Notes: a model not told the origin generated them from the sequence alone. A stretch of 51,736 bases of DNA from Gilliamella sp. Choc4-2 (GCF_001690355.1 NZ_LZHG01000074.1:1-51736), one strand, 5' to 3'. Shown: positions 30,557 to 41,890, counted from the stretch's first letter. Numbers and translations are program-made.

Positions 30557-31489
30557 ATGCAAAAGTTTAATGTCAAAACCTTTCAGGGTTTAATACTTAC
30601 GTTACAAGATTATTGGGCTAATCAAGGTTGCACCGTGATTCAGCCATTGGATATGGAAGTTGGTGCGGGGACATCTCATCCTATGACTTGTTTACGAGCA
30701 CTGGGGCCAGAACCTATTAATGCGGCTTATGTTCAACCATCACGTCGCCCAACTGATGGCCGCTATGGTGATAATCCAAACAGGCTTCAGCATTATTATC
30801 AATTTCAAGTTATCTTAAAACCTTCTCCTGATAATATTCAAGAGCTTTATTTAGGTTCGTTAAAACAATTAGGTCTTGACCCAACTGTTAATGATATTCG
30901 TTTTGTTGAAGATAATTGGGAAAACCCAACCCTTGGTGCGTGGGGGCTTGGTTGGGAGATTTGGTTAAATGGTATGGAAGTAACCCAATTTACTTACTTT
31001 CAACAAGTTGGCGGGCTTGAATGTAAGCCTGTTACTGGTGAAATCACTTATGGACTTGAGCGCTTAGCAATGTATATCCAAGGCGTGGACAGTGTTTATG
31101 ATTTGGTTTGGAGTGATGGTGCATTTGGTAAAACAACTTATGGCGATGTGTTTCATCAAAACGAGGTAGAGCAGTCCACTTATAATTTTGAATATGCAAA
31201 TGTTGAATTTTTATTTTATTGTTTCGAACAACACGAAAAAGAAGCTAAGTTTTTGCTGGAGTTAGAAAAACCACTGCCACTACCTGCTTATGAGCGCATC
31301 TTAAAAGCGGCTCATTGTTTTAATTTACTTGATGCTCGTAAAGCAATTTCAGTAACAGAGCGACAACGTTATATTTTGCGCATCAGAACATTAACAAAAA
31401 TGGTGGCAGAAGCCTATTATGCATCTCGCGAAGCTCTTGGCTTCCCTATGTGCCAAAATTCACAATCTAACGAAAGCGCATCAAAGTAG
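30557..31489 (+). CDS. glyQ: Glycyl-tRNA synthetase alpha subunit GlyQ
   Basis: Catalytic subunit of the bacterial (alpha-beta)2 glycyl-tRNA synthetase. It has 310 residues (E. coli 303). [37 protein letters not shown], the [36 protein letters not shown] block and [11 protein letters not shown] are diagnostic. It is followed 14 bp later by glyS, so the two subunits are co-transcribed. No riboswitch or T-box is seen in the 220-bp upstream gap, which is divergent from envC. Confidence 0.97.
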   Translation: MQKFNVKTFQGLILTLQDYWANQGCTVIQPLDMEVGAGTSHPMTCLRALGPEPINAAYVQPSRRPTDGRYGDNPNRLQHYYQFQVILKPSPDNIQELYLGSLKQLGLDPTVNDIRFVEDNWENPTLGAWGLGWEIWLNGMEVTQFTYFQQVGGLECKPVTGEITYGLERLAMYIQGVDSVYDLVWSDGAFGKTTYGDVFHQNEVEQSTYNFEYANVEFLFYCFEQHEKEAKFLLELEKPLPLPAYERILKAAHCFNLLDARKAISVTERQRYILRIRTLTKMVAEAYYASREALGFPMCQNSQSNESASK

Positions 31490-31503
31490 GAATTTAGAAG
31501 ATT

Positions 31504-33573
31504 ATGCAAAAAACATTTTTAGTGGAAATTGGTACCGAAGAGTTACCACCAAAATCACTCCGCACGTTGGCAGAAAGCTTTGCGGCTAATTTTATACAGC
31601 AGCTTGACAATGCCAATTTAGAACATGGTGAGGTACTTTGGTATGCATCGCCTCGTCGTTTAGCATTAAAAGTTTTGAATTTGAATGATACGCAACCCGA
31701 TAGTCAAATAGTTAAACGAGGTCCAGCGGTTAGCGCAGCCTTTGATGCCAATGGCAATGCAACAAAAGCTGCTGAAGGTTGGGCTCGTGGTTGCGGTATT
31801 ACTGTTGATCAGGCTGAACGTATACAAACTGATAAAGGTGAATGGCTTTCTTATACTCAAAATCAAAAAGGTCAACCTGTTGTTAATTTGTTATGTGATA
31901 TGGTTAAAACCGCATTAAGTAAATTACCTATTCCTAAACCAATGCGTTGGGCAGCTCGTCAAGTTGAATTTATTCGTCCATGTCATACTGTCACTATGTT
32001 GTATGGTAATGAGCTTGTGCCCGGTACGATTTTAGAGATTAAATCAGATCGCATTATTCGTGGTCATCGTTTTATGGGTGAACAAGAGTTCACTATTGAT
32101 AATGCAGACCAGTATCCTGAAATTTTGGAACAACGTGGTAAAGTAATTGCTGACTACGATAAACGTAAATCTATTATTAAACAACAAGCTGAAGAAGAAG
32201 CAGCAAAATTAAACGGTAAAGCAGATTTAACAGATAATTTGCTTGAGGAAGTTTCATCGCTGGTTGAATGGCCCGTTGTGTTAACTGCTAAATTTGAGGA
32301 ACGATTTTTAGAAGTTCCTGCTGAATCCTTGGTTTATACCATGAAAGGCGATCAAAAATACTTTCCCGTTTATGATAAACAAGGCAAATTATTACCAAAC
32401 TTTATCTTTGTGGCTAATATTGAGTCAAAAGATCCACAAGTTGTAATTTCGGGTAATGAAAAAGTAGTTCGCCCTCGCCTTGCCGATGCAGAGTTCTTTT
32501 ATCAAACTGATTTAAAACAACGTTTAGAAGACCGTTTGCCCCGCCTTGAAACAGTTTTATTTCAACAACAACTTGGAACAGTTAAGGATAAAGCTATTCG
32601 CATTGAGTCGTTATCAGGCTTTATTGCCGATAAAATTGGTGCTGATGTTGAGCAAGCCAAACGAGCGGGCAAATTAACAAAATGCGATTTAGTGACTAAT
32701 ACCGTTTTTGAATTCCCTGAAACACAAGGCATTATGGGTCGTTATTTGGCACTTAAAGATGGCGAAAGCATTGAAGTTGCAACCGCCATTGAAGAACAAT
32801 ATAAACCGCGTTTTGCTGGTGATGAATTACCAAGCACTGCTATTTCTTGTGCAGTTTCTATCGCTGAGAAATTGGATACTTTAGCCGGTATTTTTGGTAT
32901 TGGTCAACATCCTAAAGGTGATAAAGATCCTTTTGCATTGCGTCGCGCTGCTATTGGTGTGTTACGAATCATTGTTGAAGAAGCATTATCTTTAGATCTA
33001 GTTGAATTAGCCAATTATGCCGCATCATTATATGGCGGTAAACTGACCAATAAGAATGTGGTTGATGATATTGTTAATTTTATGCAAGGTCGTTTCCGCG
33101 CTTGGTACCAAGAGCAAGGTTTTGCCATTGATACAATTCAAGCTGTTTTAGCACTTAATCCAACTAAACCCGCTGATTTTGATGCACGCATTAAAGCAGT
33201 AACTCACTTTAGGACCTTGCCCGAAGCTTCGTCATTAGCCGAAGCTAATAAGCGAGTGTCAAATATTTTATCTAAAGTTGAGGTTACTATTCCTGAACAG
33301 ATCAATGCAGCATTGTTAGAAGCAGGTGCTGAAGGCGAGTTAGCTAAAAAATTGGTGATTTTAACCGATAAACTTTCACCTTATTTTAGTGAAAGCCGTT
33401 ATCAAGATGCATTAATTGAATTATCGTCATTAAAAGAGACAGTGAATGCATTTTTTGATTCAGTCATGGTTATGGTTGACAATGAAGATATTAGACTTAA
33501 TCGATTAGCGCTTTTGAAAAAGCTACAAAACTTATTTTTGAAAGTAGCTGATATTTCATTATTGCAAGCTTAA
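31504..33573 (+). CDS. glyS: Glycyl-tRNA synthetase beta subunit GlyS
   Basis: Beta subunit that binds the tRNA. It has 689 residues, exactly the E. coli length. [24 protein letters not shown] at the start, [57 protein letters not shown], the HD-like region with [15 protein letters not shown] and the C-terminal anticodon-binding part are all present. AGGAATTTAGAAG precedes the ATG. An 8-bp inverted repeat follows before the next gene. Confidence 0.97.
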   Translation: MQKTFLVEIGTEELPPKSLRTLAESFAANFIQQLDNANLEHGEVLWYASPRRLALKVLNLNDTQPDSQIVKRGPAVSAAFDANGNATKAAEGWARGCGITVDQAERIQTDKGEWLSYTQNQKGQPVVNLLCDMVKTALSKLPIPKPMRWAARQVEFIRPCHTVTMLYGNELVPGTILEIKSDRIIRGHRFMGEQEFTIDNADQYPEILEQRGKVIADYDKRKSIIKQQAEEEAAKLNGKADLTDNLLEEVSSLVEWPVVLTAKFEERFLEVPAESLVYTMKGDQKYFPVYDKQGKLLPNFIFVANIESKDPQVVISGNEKVVRPRLADAEFFYQTDLKQRLEDRLPRLETVLFQQQLGTVKDKAIRIESLSGFIADKIGADVEQAKRAGKLTKCDLVTNTVFEFPETQGIMGRYLALKDGESIEVATAIEEQYKPRFAGDELPSTAISCAVSIAEKLDTLAGIFGIGQHPKGDKDPFALRRAAIGVLRIIVEEALSLDLVELANYAASLYGGKLTNKNVVDDIVNFMQGRFRAWYQEQGFAIDTIQAVLALNPTKPADFDARIKAVTHFRTLPEASSLAEANKRVSNILSKVEVTIPEQINAALLEAGAEGELAKKLVILTDKLSPYFSESRYQDALIELSSLKETVNAFFDSVMVMVDNEDIRLNRLALLKKLQNLFLKVADISLLQA

Positions 33574-33602
33574 TTTACGAATTTAATCGTTTAAAAATAA
33601 TA

Positions 33603-33625
33603 GTGGTAACTAAACCTGTTACCAC
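33603..33625 (+). repeat. Inverted repeat between glyS and the membrane-protein gene
   Basis: GTGGTAAC (33603-33610) and GTTACCAC (33618-33625) pair perfectly around a 7-nt loop, ending five bases before the AAGGAA ribosome site of the next gene. It lacks a T-run. It may be an mRNA processing or stability element at the end of glyQS. Confidence 0.65.
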
Positions 33626-33646
33626 ATATAAGGAACTTATATAGAA

Positions 33647-34438
33647 ATGCAAAAAAAAATTCCTTTTTCTTTAGTTTTTACACAAACATGCAATTTTTTT
33701 CGTAATCGTATTATACCAATTGCGCTTGTAAGCCTATTAGTAGCACTAATGAGCCCAGTTATAAGTTACTACTTTTACAAACTAGAAACGTATACACAAT
33801 TATATTTATCAGGAAACATCGCTAGCTATGTATCAGTCATTATTATAGAAGTTGCAATCTATATTGCTATAAAATCAATTAGTATTGCAACAGTTTATAA
33901 TCTTTATGTAAGTGATAAACTTAACCCCAAATTATTACTGTCTAAAGTATTAGAAAATCTATTAAAAATTATTGTTTTTTACTTTGCGATGATTTTTCAC
34001 TTAGTTGTTATAGTATTATTTTTATTTTTAATCTTTATTACTTTAAATTCACTACTTCCCAAACCTTTGATTATTTCATTAATTTTTATAACGCTAATTA
34101 TTTTCTCTGTACTTTTCTTTATTTTTACTAGCTTCTTTTTTGGATTATTAGCTGAATCTAAACAAAAAAGCTTCTCTGAGTTATTTTCGTTAAGTTGTCA
34201 ACTGACAAAAACGCAATGGCTTCCTTCTTTTCTTATGCTATTAATTAATATCGCATATTTAATGATTATTACTAAATTGTTTATGATAATCGGTGAAAAC
34301 AATATAGTAGTTAATATTATCTTTTCGTTCTGTTCTGCCTTTTTTGATATCTTCCTGACGAGCTTTTTCTATCGTCTTTATTGGTTAGCAACTAATGATG
34401 CTAACTCAAACTTTCCAACAAAAGATGATCAGCAATAA
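33647..34438 (+). CDS. Polytopic membrane protein, UPF0259 (YciC-like)
   Basis: 263 residues, very hydrophobic, with about six membrane segments. The N-terminus (FSLVFTQTCNFFRNRIIPIALVSLLVALMSPVISYYF) and C-terminus (FFDIFLTSFFYRLYWLA) recall the YciC family, whose N-terminal TGNFFRNQ and C-terminal LIYLFRLYML are similar. The middle is divergent and the residues are Ile/Phe-rich from AT pressure. Function of the family is unknown. AAGGAA lies before the ATG, and the gene is downstream of glyS on the same strand. Confidence 0.65.
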   Translation: MQKKIPFSLVFTQTCNFFRNRIIPIALVSLLVALMSPVISYYFYKLETYTQLYLSGNIASYVSVIIIEVAIYIAIKSISIATVYNLYVSDKLNPKLLLSKVLENLLKIIVFYFAMIFHLVVIVLFLFLIFITLNSLLPKPLIISLIFITLIIFSVLFFIFTSFFFGLLAESKQKSFSELFSLSCQLTKTQWLPSFLMLLINIAYLMIITKLFMIIGENNIVVNIIFSFCSAFFDIFLTSFFYRLYWLATNDANSNFPTKDDQQ

Positions 34439-34469
34439 ACTAATAGTTTGATCGTTTAATTATTCTCAT

Positions 34470-34493
34470 CCCCACCAGTTTAGATTGGTGGGG
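34470..34493 (+). terminator. GC-rich intergenic hairpin after the YciC-like gene
   Basis: CCCCACCA (34470-34477) and TGGTGGGG (34486-34493) form an exact 8-bp stem with an 8-nt loop 31 bp after the stop. The stem is strong for this genome, but the following bases are AAACTCAC and not a T-run. Termination is therefore likely only if aided; otherwise it may protect an mRNA end. Confidence 0.55.
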
Positions 34494-34563
34494 AAACTCA
34501 CTTGCTATATCAATTCGCTGTGTATTATATTTGTTATAATGAAAAACCATTTGGATAACAATT

Positions 34564-35049
34564 ATGACACCAGCGATTAATTTACTTAAAAAGTTAAAAA
34601 TCAAATTTAATATCCATCAATATAAGCACGATCCAAACCAAACCAATTATGGGCAAGAAGCTATTGATAAGCTTGATCCCAGTTTGAATATTACAGCGGC
34701 ACAGGTATTTAAAACCTTGATTGTGAGTTTAAATGGTAATAATAAAACATTAGCGGTCTGTGTATTGCCTGTCGATAGTCATCTGGATCTTAAAAAAGCC
34801 GCAAAAGTATTAAACTGTAAAAAAATAGATTTAGCTGATCCTAATTTAGCCCAAAAGGTAACAGGTTATTTGGTGGGAGGAATTAGTCCACTCGGTCAAA
34901 AACAGCAACTACCCACACTTATTGATTTGAGTGCAAGTGAGCACTCTACCATGTTTATATCAGGCGGACGAAGAGGATTAGAAATTGAAATCGTGCCCCA
35001 AGATTTGGTTAATATATTACAAGCGAAATTGGTTGAAATAACCGCTTAA
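34564..35049 (+). CDS. ybaK: Cys-tRNA(Pro)/Cys-tRNA(Cys) deacylase YbaK
   Basis: Trans-acting editing enzyme that hydrolyses Cys mischarged onto tRNA-Pro by ProS. It has 161 residues, close to E. coli 159. [42 protein letters not shown] (with the conserved Lys), [30 protein letters not shown] and [22 protein letters not shown] match closely. It complements the alanine-editing insertion of ProS at 20186. Confidence 0.95.
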   Translation: MTPAINLLKKLKIKFNIHQYKHDPNQTNYGQEAIDKLDPSLNITAAQVFKTLIVSLNGNNKTLAVCVLPVDSHLDLKKAAKVLNCKKIDLADPNLAQKVTGYLVGGISPLGQKQQLPTLIDLSASEHSTMFISGGRRGLEIEIVPQDLVNILQAKLVEITA

Positions 35050-35151
35050 AATTGTTAACGGTATAATTTGTAATTAGGATTTAATATTACTTATAAATAG
35101 GATAATAAAGCCTAAAATCAACTTGTTTTAAAGAATTTTATTTTTTATTTA

Positions 35152-35183
35152 AAGACAAGGCCATAAGGATACACCCTATGACC
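35152..35183 (-). terminator. Terminator-like hairpin after hupA
   Basis: On the minus strand GGTCATAGGG (35174-35183) pairs with CCTTATGGCC (35159-35168), using two G-U pairs, around a 5-nt loop, and is followed by TTGTCTTT. On the plus strand the same positions give two mismatches, so the structure is specific to hupA RNA. Confidence 0.65.
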
Positions 35184-35224
35184 TATTACTTCTATCAATC
35201 AATTTGACTATAAGAAAAAGTAAT

Positions 35225-35497
35225 TTATTTGATTGCTTCTTTTAAGCTTTTACCTGATACAAATGCAGGTACTTTACTTGCTGCAATTTTAATTTCTTTA
35301 CCCGTTTTTGGATTACGACCAGTGCGAGCTTTACGAGAATTAACTTTGAATGTGCCAAAACCAACTAATTGAACTGGCTCACCAGCTTTTAATGATTCAG
35401 TGATAGCCGCTAATGTAGCTTCTAATGCAGTTTTAGCTGCAACTTTAGTTATATCTGCTTTACTAGCAATTGCATCAACAAGTTCTGTTTTATTCAT
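35225..35497 (-). CDS. hupA: DNA-binding protein HU-alpha
   Basis: Nucleoid-associated histone-like protein that bends and compacts DNA as a dimer. It has 90 residues, the exact family length. [22 protein letters not shown] at the start and the DNA-binding arm [25 protein letters not shown] are present, with [14 protein letters not shown] at the end. The gene follows yjaG on the same strand, the order seen in E. coli (hemE-yjaG-hupA), which supports the alpha assignment. AAGGATA precedes the ATG. Confidence 0.96.
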   Translation of the reverse strand: MNKTELVDAIASKADITKVAAKTALEATLAAITESLKAGEPVQLVGFGTFKVNSRKARTGRNPKTGKEIKIAASKVPAFVSGKSLKEAIK

Positions 35498-35672
35498 GGA
35501 AATATCCTTACATATTTATTTTATTGTTAAAGTTAACATAATCAGAAAAGTTAATTGATTAACTTTCTTCCTGTAAACAACATTTAGTTACATTGCTACT
35601 AAATGTAGTCTATATTGCTCTAATATAAAAGGAAAATTTATTAAAAAGTAAAAAAATCAGGGCTTGACTGTT

Positions 35673-36266
35673 TTAATCGCTCAAAAATAACCCAATATTA
35701 CTTGTTTCAGCCAATCTAATTTCAGCCCTTAAACCTTTTATCAAATCGACTGCATCATTTTTTTCATCACGTAACAGTCGAAAAATATCCCATTGCAAGT
35801 CAAATTCATCAATAACACAAGGTAAAAGCAGCTGTTCATCTTCTGAAAGTTCAATATTAGATTTTGTCATTTCAAATTCTGCAATAGTAACAGCTGATAT
35901 ACTACTGACTTTGGCACTATGTTCAGCTATTTCACCACTGATATATGAGTGCAAAAGTTCACTCAATGCCTGGCACGCATCAATTGCAGGATACACAATA
36001 TATGGACTATCATTCGTAATTACAGGAATCATTGCTTCTAATTTTTCTAACTGTAAATCAAAATTAATTTTCACATCCTTAACCAATAATGACTCCCAAA
36101 CTAAATCAAGTATTTTTTTATAATTTTTTGCATTTTCTTCATTCTGTTGTTGACGACAATAAATAACAAAGTTTGGATACATACGCTCACATAGGCAAAC
36201 CATAAATAAACGTTGCTGCCATACTGGTAATTTTTCTATTCTTAATTGAACAGGATTTTTAATCAT
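35673..36266 (-). CDS. yjaG: YjaG family protein (DUF416)
   Basis: 197 residues from the ATG at 36266, whose first bases overlap the hemE stop (ATGATTAA), a translational-coupling arrangement. A longer frame from 36302 would add 12 residues inside hemE and is unlikely. [37 protein letters not shown] is the conserved family start. The protein looks soluble and mostly helical, with many acidic residues. Its function is unknown. The neighbours hemE and hupA match the E. coli order. Confidence 0.92.
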   Translation of the reverse strand: MIKNPVQLRIEKLPVWQQRLFMVCLCERMYPNFVIYCRQQQNEENAKNYKKILDLVWESLLVKDVKINFDLQLEKLEAMIPVITNDSPYIVYPAIDACQALSELLHSYISGEIAEHSAKVSSISAVTIAEFEMTKSNIELSEDEQLLLPCVIDEFDLQWDIFRLLRDEKNDAVDLIKGLRAEIRLAETSNIGLFLSD

Positions 36267-37332
36267 GATGAAACCTTTTTGACTGTCGGTGCACCGCTTC
36301 AATCAAATGCTGTACATTCTCTACAGGGATATCTTGTTGAATACCATGACCTAAATTAAAAATATGCCCATTGTGATGACCAAACTCATTAAGAACGACC
36401 TCCACGTTGGATTCAATTACTTGTTTTCCTGCATATAAAACGCAAGGTTCTAAATTCCCTTGTACTGCTATTTTGCCTTTTTGAGTAATCTGACTTAAAT
36501 TTACTGTCCAATCCACACCCACCGCATCGCAACCAGTATTAATAATACTATCAAGCCATAATCCTCCCCCTTTAGTAAATAAAGTAACAGGAATGTACGA
36601 GGTTATATCTTCACTTTTTTTACCTTGCTTTAATTGCGATAAAACCAATTGCATATAGTCAAGTGAGAATGTTTGATAGCTTTGATGACTTAACACTCCG
36701 CCCCAAGTATCAAAAATCATAATTGATTGCGCACCCGATTGAATTTGCGCATTTAGATATAACGCAACACTATGAGCAAGTTTTTCTAATAACAGATGCA
36801 ATGCTTGTGGTTCGTCATAAAGCATTTTTTTTATTTTAGTAAACGTTTTACTACTACCACCTTCGATCATATAGGTAGCTAATGTCCATGGACTACCTGA
36901 AAAACCAATTAATGGTACTTTACCATTTAATTCTTTTTTCGTTAGACTAATTGCATCCATTACATATTTAAGAGATTGCATCGGATCGGGAATCGGCAAT
37001 TGTTTTATATCTGATAAACAAGAGATAGACTTAGTAAATTTAGGTCCTTCACTTGCGCCAAAATATAAACCAAAGCCCATGGCATCAGGGATAGTTAAAA
37101 TATCAGAAAATATAATAGCAGCATCTAAATCAAATCTTTTTAAAGGTTGCAACGTTGCCTCACATGCAAGCTCTGGAGTTTGGCACATTGTCATAAAATT
37201 ACCTGATTTAGCTCTCAGTTGTCGATATTCAGGTAAATAACGACCAGCTTGGCGCATCATCCAAATTGGTGTGTAATCAGTTGGCTGACATTGCAAAGCA
37301 CGTAAATAACGGTCATTTTTTAATTGGCTCAT
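36259..37332 (-). CDS. hemE: Uroporphyrinogen decarboxylase HemE
   Basis: Converts uroporphyrinogen III to coproporphyrinogen III in haem synthesis. It has 357 residues (E. coli 354). The signature [16 protein letters not shown] is near the N-terminus. [47 protein letters not shown] and [13 protein letters not shown] follow, and [23 protein letters not shown] closes it. It overlaps yjaG by 8 bp. Confidence 0.97.
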   Translation of the reverse strand: MSQLKNDRYLRALQCQPTDYTPIWMMRQAGRYLPEYRQLRAKSGNFMTMCQTPELACEATLQPLKRFDLDAAIIFSDILTIPDAMGFGLYFGASEGPKFTKSISCLSDIKQLPIPDPMQSLKYVMDAISLTKKELNGKVPLIGFSGSPWTLATYMIEGGSSKTFTKIKKMLYDEPQALHLLLEKLAHSVALYLNAQIQSGAQSIMIFDTWGGVLSHQSYQTFSLDYMQLVLSQLKQGKKSEDITSYIPVTLFTKGGGLWLDSIINTGCDAVGVDWTVNLSQITQKGKIAVQGNLEPCVLYAGKQVIESNVEVVLNEFGHHNGHIFNLGHGIQQDIPVENVQHLIEAVHRQSKRFHHD

Positions 37333-37423
37333 ATCTTCAGCTCTTTAAGTTAATACAAATTTTTATTAGAAAGTTTTTGGGACACCCAACTCTTATCAGT
37401 AAATGATTTTCAAATTATGATCA

Positions 37424-38329
37424 TTATTTACGATCTTGAGGTTGTAATAATGTATTTTTCGCATAACGAATCAATGTTTCAGAGATATTTTGCATTATAC
37501 TACTTTCTGGTGCAAAACGATGCCAATACAGTATGCGCCTTTGATATAACCCTTCTGTCAAATTTATAAGCTCACCATTTTTCAATTCTTGTTCAACTTG
37601 TAATCTCGGCAACATACAACATGCAGAACCTTGCTTAGCTAATTGAACAAAAGCTTCTGACGAACTAGTGATATGGCATATGACACTGCCTGGAGTAAGA
37701 TTAAAGTTTTCTTGCAAGAATGCTTGATGCATATCATCTAAATGATCAAAAGCAACAGCTGGCGCTTTCAAAAGGGATGCACGAGTTACACCATTAGGAA
37801 AATATTTTTTAGCAAAATTAGGAGAAGCAACAAAAATATAATCCAATACTCCTAATAAATCAGATAGGCAGCCAGGTAAAGGATTGGCTTGGATGCTAAT
37901 AGCTGCCACCACTGTACCTAAACGCAAAAGTTCTAAAGTATGCTCCTCATCTTTTACTTGAATATCAAAACGTAATATATTCTTATCTAAAACAGGTTTT
38001 AACGCAGGTAGAAGCCAAGTTGCTAAAGAATCAGCGTTAATCGCAATGGATAATGATAGAGGTGTAATATTTTGTTCATTATCACCTAACCACTGTTGCT
38101 CAAGCAATTCAACTTGATGTAATAAGCCTAATAAATGCTCACCTTGTTTCGTTGCTTTAGGGGGAATGGTTCTAACAAGAAGTTGTTGACCAAAAAAGCT
38201 TTCTAATTGTTTAATACGTTGCGATACCGCAGGTTGCGTAATACACAATTTATCTGCTGCTCTTTCAAATCCTCGTTCTTTTATCACCGCATCTAATGCT
38301 TGTAATGCTCTATAATCTGGACGCTTCAT
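37424..38329 (-). CDS. argP: LysR-family regulator ArgP (IciA)
   Basis: Lysine- and arginine-responsive transcription activator (argO, lysine and DNA-metabolism genes in E. coli). It has 301 residues. The HTH is [37 protein letters not shown] (about 18-53). The effector domain is conserved with E. coli: [68 protein letters not shown] and [16 protein letters not shown]. It is divergent from rpiA with serA beyond, the same neighbours as in E. coli. No argO is adjacent. Confidence 0.96.
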   Translation of the reverse strand: MKRPDYRALQALDAVIKERGFERAADKLCITQPAVSQRIKQLESFFGQQLLVRTIPPKATKQGEHLLGLLHQVELLEQQWLGDNEQNITPLSLSIAINADSLATWLLPALKPVLDKNILRFDIQVKDEEHTLELLRLGTVVAAISIQANPLPGCLSDLLGVLDYIFVASPNFAKKYFPNGVTRASLLKAPAVAFDHLDDMHQAFLQENFNLTPGSVICHITSSSEAFVQLAKQGSACCMLPRLQVEQELKNGELINLTEGLYQRRILYWHRFAPESSIMQNISETLIRYAKNTLLQPQDRK

Positions 38330-38538
38330 AATCTCTTTACTAATGATTTGATCATTGCTTGGGTAATCAAGTTACTTTAATATCGCAAAAAGCTTTAAAT
38401 ATATCTCTAAAATTAATATATTTTTTAAATATCCTAATGATTTTTGCTTTCCAATTCGTTACTATGCCATATCTTCAAAAATTTTGCTTTCAAAAAAAAT
38501 TTTTTTTGAGAAAATTATGCTCGAAATACGGTAATATT

Positions 38539-39195
38539 ATGACACAAAATGAATTAAAAAAAGCAGTTGGATGGTCTGCATTAAAATTTATAAAGCCAGA
38601 TTCATTAGTGGGAGTTGGCACAGGCTCGACAGCGTCACATTTTATAGATGCGTTAGCTACAATTAAAGCTAAAATAAAAGGAACAGTATCGAGTTCAGAA
38701 GCATCCACACAAAAATTAAAAAGTTATGGTATTCCTGTGCTTGACTGTAATGAAGTCAATAGCCTAGATATTTATGTCGATGGTGCAGATGAAATTAATC
38801 ATCACATGCAAATGATTAAAGGTGGAGGGGCAGCTTTAACGCGTGAAAAAATAGTTGCGGCACTTGCTAAACAATTTATTTGCATTGTAGATGAGTCGAA
38901 AGTTGTTAATATTTTAGGAAAATTTCCTTTACCCGTCGAAGTAATTCCAATGGCCCGTTCCTATGTTGCTCGTGAACTATTTAAGCTTGGCGGTAAACCT
39001 GTATATCGTCAAGATGTCATAACCGATAATGGTAATGTTATTCTGGATGTTCATGATCTTGTTATTGCTAATCCCATAGAATTAGAAAATCGAATCAACA
39101 ATATAGCAGGTGTTGTAACAGTTGGATTATTTGCGAACAAAGGTGCTGATATTGCACTTATAGGCACGCCTATGGGCGTAAAAGAGGTAAAATAA
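38539..39195 (+). CDS. rpiA: Ribose-5-phosphate isomerase A
   Basis: Interconverts ribulose-5-phosphate and ribose-5-phosphate in the pentose phosphate pathway. It has 218 residues from the ATG at 38539 ([12 protein letters not shown], as in E. coli [12 protein letters not shown]). The open frame runs 60 codons further upstream but that part is low-complexity and unrelated. Visible are [35 protein letters not shown] (active-site Asp), [20 protein letters not shown] and LPVEVIPMA. Its Shine-Dalgarno is weak. Confidence 0.96.
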   Translation: MTQNELKKAVGWSALKFIKPDSLVGVGTGSTASHFIDALATIKAKIKGTVSSSEASTQKLKSYGIPVLDCNEVNSLDIYVDGADEINHHMQMIKGGGAALTREKIVAALAKQFICIVDESKVVNILGKFPLPVEVIPMARSYVARELFKLGGKPVYRQDVITDNGNVILDVHDLVIANPIELENRINNIAGVVTVGLFANKGADIALIGTPMGVKEVK

Positions 39196-39279
39196 GTTTA
39201 TTTAAAATGATAAGCTTCATCGAGTTGTGTAACAATAATCATCAATGTATATCCTAAAAGGGAAAAAAGAGAGGGAAAA

Positions 39280-40521
39280 ATGGTTGTTCAAGCTTTAACC
39301 AAAGATGAAAATAAGTTTTTGTTACTTGAAGGGGTTCACCCTAGTGCAATAGAAACATTAAAAAAAGCAGGCTTTAACAATATTGAATATCTTAAAAGTG
39401 CATTATCACATTCTGAACTTAAAGAAGCCTTAAAAGATGTCCGTTTTGTTGGCATCCGGTCAAGGACACAATTAACCCAAGACATCATTAATTCAGCACC
39501 AAAACTTGCTGGTATTGGCTGCTTTTGTATTGGTACTAATCAAGTTGATCTTGAGACAGCTACCTTTAAAGGTATCCCTGTTTTTAATGCGCCATTTTCA
39601 AATACGCGCTCTGTTGCTGAACTAGTACTAGCAGAAGCGATTTTATTATTGCGCCGAGTACCAGAAGCTAACGCTAAAGCACATCAAGGTAAATGGAATA
39701 AAATTGCTACCGGCTCTCACGAAGCACGTGGTAAAAATTTGGGAATTGTTGGTTATGGACATATTGGTAGTCAATTAAGCGTACTAGCTGAGTCACTTGG
39801 TATGAATGTTTATTTTTACGATATTGAGACAAAATTGCCCTTAGGTAATGCAAAACAAATACCAACAATGAAAGATTTACTTGCTATAAGTGATATTATT
39901 AGTATGCATGTACCTGAAAACACAACAACAATCAAAATGATTAGTGAAAATGAAATCAACACCATGAAAAATGGTGCAATTTTAATCAACGCATCTCGAG
40001 GTAAAGTTATTGATCTAGATGCTTTAACTCTAGCGCTAAAAACAAACAAAATTAGTGGTGCAGCAATCGATGTATTTCCAACAGAGCCAGCTAGTAATAG
40101 CGACCCTTTTGAATCTCCATTATGTCAATTTGATAATGTGATTATTACTCCCCACATCGGCGGTTCAACTAGCGAAGCGCAAGAAAACATTGGTATTGAA
40201 GTTGCAACTAAACTCGCAAAATATTCAGATACTGGAGCTACACTTTCTGCCGTTAATTTCCCTGAAGCCTCGTTACCCATTCCCGAGAAAGGTTCAAGTC
40301 GCTTTATCAATATTCATCATAATCAACCTGGTGTATTAACCGCTATCAATACGCTCTTTGCCGAACAAGGTCTAAATATTTCAGCCCAATATTTACAAAC
40401 TGACTCAAAAATTGGTTATGTTGTTATTGATATTGATAGAGTTAAGCAAGACAAAGCTGAAGAGTTATTAGTTAAGTTAAAAAATGTATCAGGGACTATC
40501 CGAGCAAGATTGCTTTTCTAA
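39280..40521 (+). CDS. serA: D-3-phosphoglycerate dehydrogenase SerA
   Basis: First enzyme of serine synthesis, NAD-dependent. It has 413 residues (E. coli 410). The substrate/hinge segment VGIRSRTQLTQDIINSAPKLAGIGCFCIGTNQVDL, the Rossmann motif GIVGYGHIGSQ, catalytic Arg in LINASRGKVIDLDAL, Glu in IDVFPTEP and His in ITPHIGGSTSEAQENIG are seen. A C-terminal ACT domain (about 340-413, NIHHNQPGVLTAINTLFAEQGLNIS) suggests serine feedback control as in E. coli. GAGAGGGAAAA precedes the ATG. Confidence 0.97.
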   Translation: MVVQALTKDENKFLLLEGVHPSAIETLKKAGFNNIEYLKSALSHSELKEALKDVRFVGIRSRTQLTQDIINSAPKLAGIGCFCIGTNQVDLETATFKGIPVFNAPFSNTRSVAELVLAEAILLLRRVPEANAKAHQGKWNKIATGSHEARGKNLGIVGYGHIGSQLSVLAESLGMNVYFYDIETKLPLGNAKQIPTMKDLLAISDIISMHVPENTTTIKMISENEINTMKNGAILINASRGKVIDLDALTLALKTNKISGAAIDVFPTEPASNSDPFESPLCQFDNVIITPHIGGSTSEAQENIGIEVATKLAKYSDTGATLSAVNFPEASLPIPEKGSSRFINIHHNQPGVLTAINTLFAEQGLNISAQYLQTDSKIGYVVIDIDRVKQDKAEELLVKLKNVSGTIRARLLF

Positions 40522-41321
40522 AAGATGAGATAAGCAAAAAAATAACCATCTTTTTCAATAAAAACTAAATTTATTTTTTCGGATGTTTTTTTGCTTTATG
40601 TTTTTTATAGCTCAGCTAACGTCCGAAATTGAAGTAGGAAAATAAAAATTTATTTTTAAGTTTATTTATGGACTACTCTAACTTTAATTACTTTAATGCA
40701 TCGTTATACAACGTTTACCATAATATTTATTATCTAAATTATTATCCTTAATAACGATATCTATCGATACTTAAATTATAAAAAACATATTGGCTATGTC
40801 CCTACATTAATTATTCCACAAATAAGATTAATTAAGTATCTGTATTTAACATAAGAATGCTACCAATAACTTAATATAGTTTTATTGATATTTACGCTCC
40901 GACAAATTTGTGAAAACGGATGTCTTTTATCTAGAATGAGCGAAATAATTTTTAGTTTAAACTTTTTGGTGTAGATTTTTGCATGTACCCAATCATTGCT
41001 TTAAATGCCATTTTTACTTTATTCTCTTATTCAGTTTATCACTTATTATTGTGCTAATGTTAAATAAGATCACAACTGATTAAGTTTAACTTCGAAAAAA
41101 AGTTATAAATCTTAAAGATTTAAAATATTTAACCTCATAAAAATTTAAAATATTTTCTTTTACTTTAAATAATAATTTAATATGTTCAAATCAAAAAATA
41201 ATAGATTGCTGAAATAACAGTGATAGTTAAAAATAGCCTAATATTATTGGACATTTATAAGTAGTTAGCGTACTTTGGTAAAGTACAGTAAATAAATTAT
41301 TCTACAAAAGGAGAATATGTT
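40522..41321. other. 800-bp intergenic region between serA and the Dps-type gene
   Basis: No open frame of note. Just after serA, AGCAAAAAAA near 40532 and TTTTTTTGCT near 40585 can pair and may end the serA transcript. The middle part (about 40620-41220) is very AT-rich. The only other clear element is the GTACTTT/AAAGTAC dyad before dps, listed separately. I see no RNA gene. Confidence 0.4.
41270..41286. promoter_or_regulatory. 17-bp dyad upstream of the Dps-type gene
   Basis: GTACTTT-GGT-AAAGTAC (7-bp arms, 41270-41276 and 41280-41286) centred about 44 bp before the dps start codon. Its position suits an operator or a small leader hairpin. Dps genes are commonly controlled by redox or iron regulators, but I do not recognise the site of any particular one. 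Confidence 0.5.
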
Positions 41322-41858
41322 ATGGCTAAAAGTACTATTTCTGCAAAAAAAATTCAACAATCTGCAATTTTATTTCCAACTGACTTAGGGCAAAAAGCAT
41401 CAAAAGATATTTCTGGTGCAATGAACTCTGTGTTAGCTGATGTTTTTGCCTTATATTTAAAAACAAAAAACTTTCATTGGCACGTAAGCGGTCCCCATTT
41501 TCGTGATTACCATTTAATGTTAGACGATCATGGTGAAGAGCTATTCGCAATGACCGATCCAATTGCTGAACGTGTACGTAAATTAGGTGGCACAACATTA
41601 CGATCAATTGGTCATATTTCAAAATTACAAAGTATTAGTGATAATGATGCTGATTTTGTTGAGCCTTCTGATATGCTTGCTGAGCTATGCCAAGACAATG
41701 TTAAACTAACAGAACGTATGCGTGTGGCACACGATATTTGCGATAAATATAATGACACAGCAACAGCAAGTTTAATTGAAGAGTGGATTGATCAAACTGA
41801 AAGACGTGCATGGTTCTTGTTTGAAACTGGTCGTAAAATGGATTCATCTGGTCATTAA
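41322..41858 (+). CDS. Dps-family ferritin-like DNA protection protein
   Basis: Dodecameric mini-ferritin that oxidises and stores iron and shields DNA in stress. It has 178 residues with a basic N-terminal tail. The ferroxidase set is seen as His52 in TKNFHWHVSG, His64 and Asp68 in YHLMLDDHGEE, and Asp79/Glu83 in DPIAERVRKLGG. The family signature holds, but it resembles the Dps/MrgA branch common outside enterics more than E. coli Dps, so I give no symbol. A strong AAAGGAGAA precedes the ATG. A terminator follows and the gene is probably monocistronic. Confidence 0.92.
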   Translation: MAKSTISAKKIQQSAILFPTDLGQKASKDISGAMNSVLADVFALYLKTKNFHWHVSGPHFRDYHLMLDDHGEELFAMTDPIAERVRKLGGTTLRSIGHISKLQSISDNDADFVEPSDMLAELCQDNVKLTERMRVAHDICDKYNDTATASLIEEWIDQTERRAWFLFETGRKMDSSGH

Positions 41859-41890
41859 TTACTAATTTTTAATAGTGAATAATGTTGATA

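Noticed and set aside
38359-38538. 60-codon N-terminal extension of rpiA
   Set aside because: The extension is low-complexity and the family start [12 protein letters not shown] begins at 38539.
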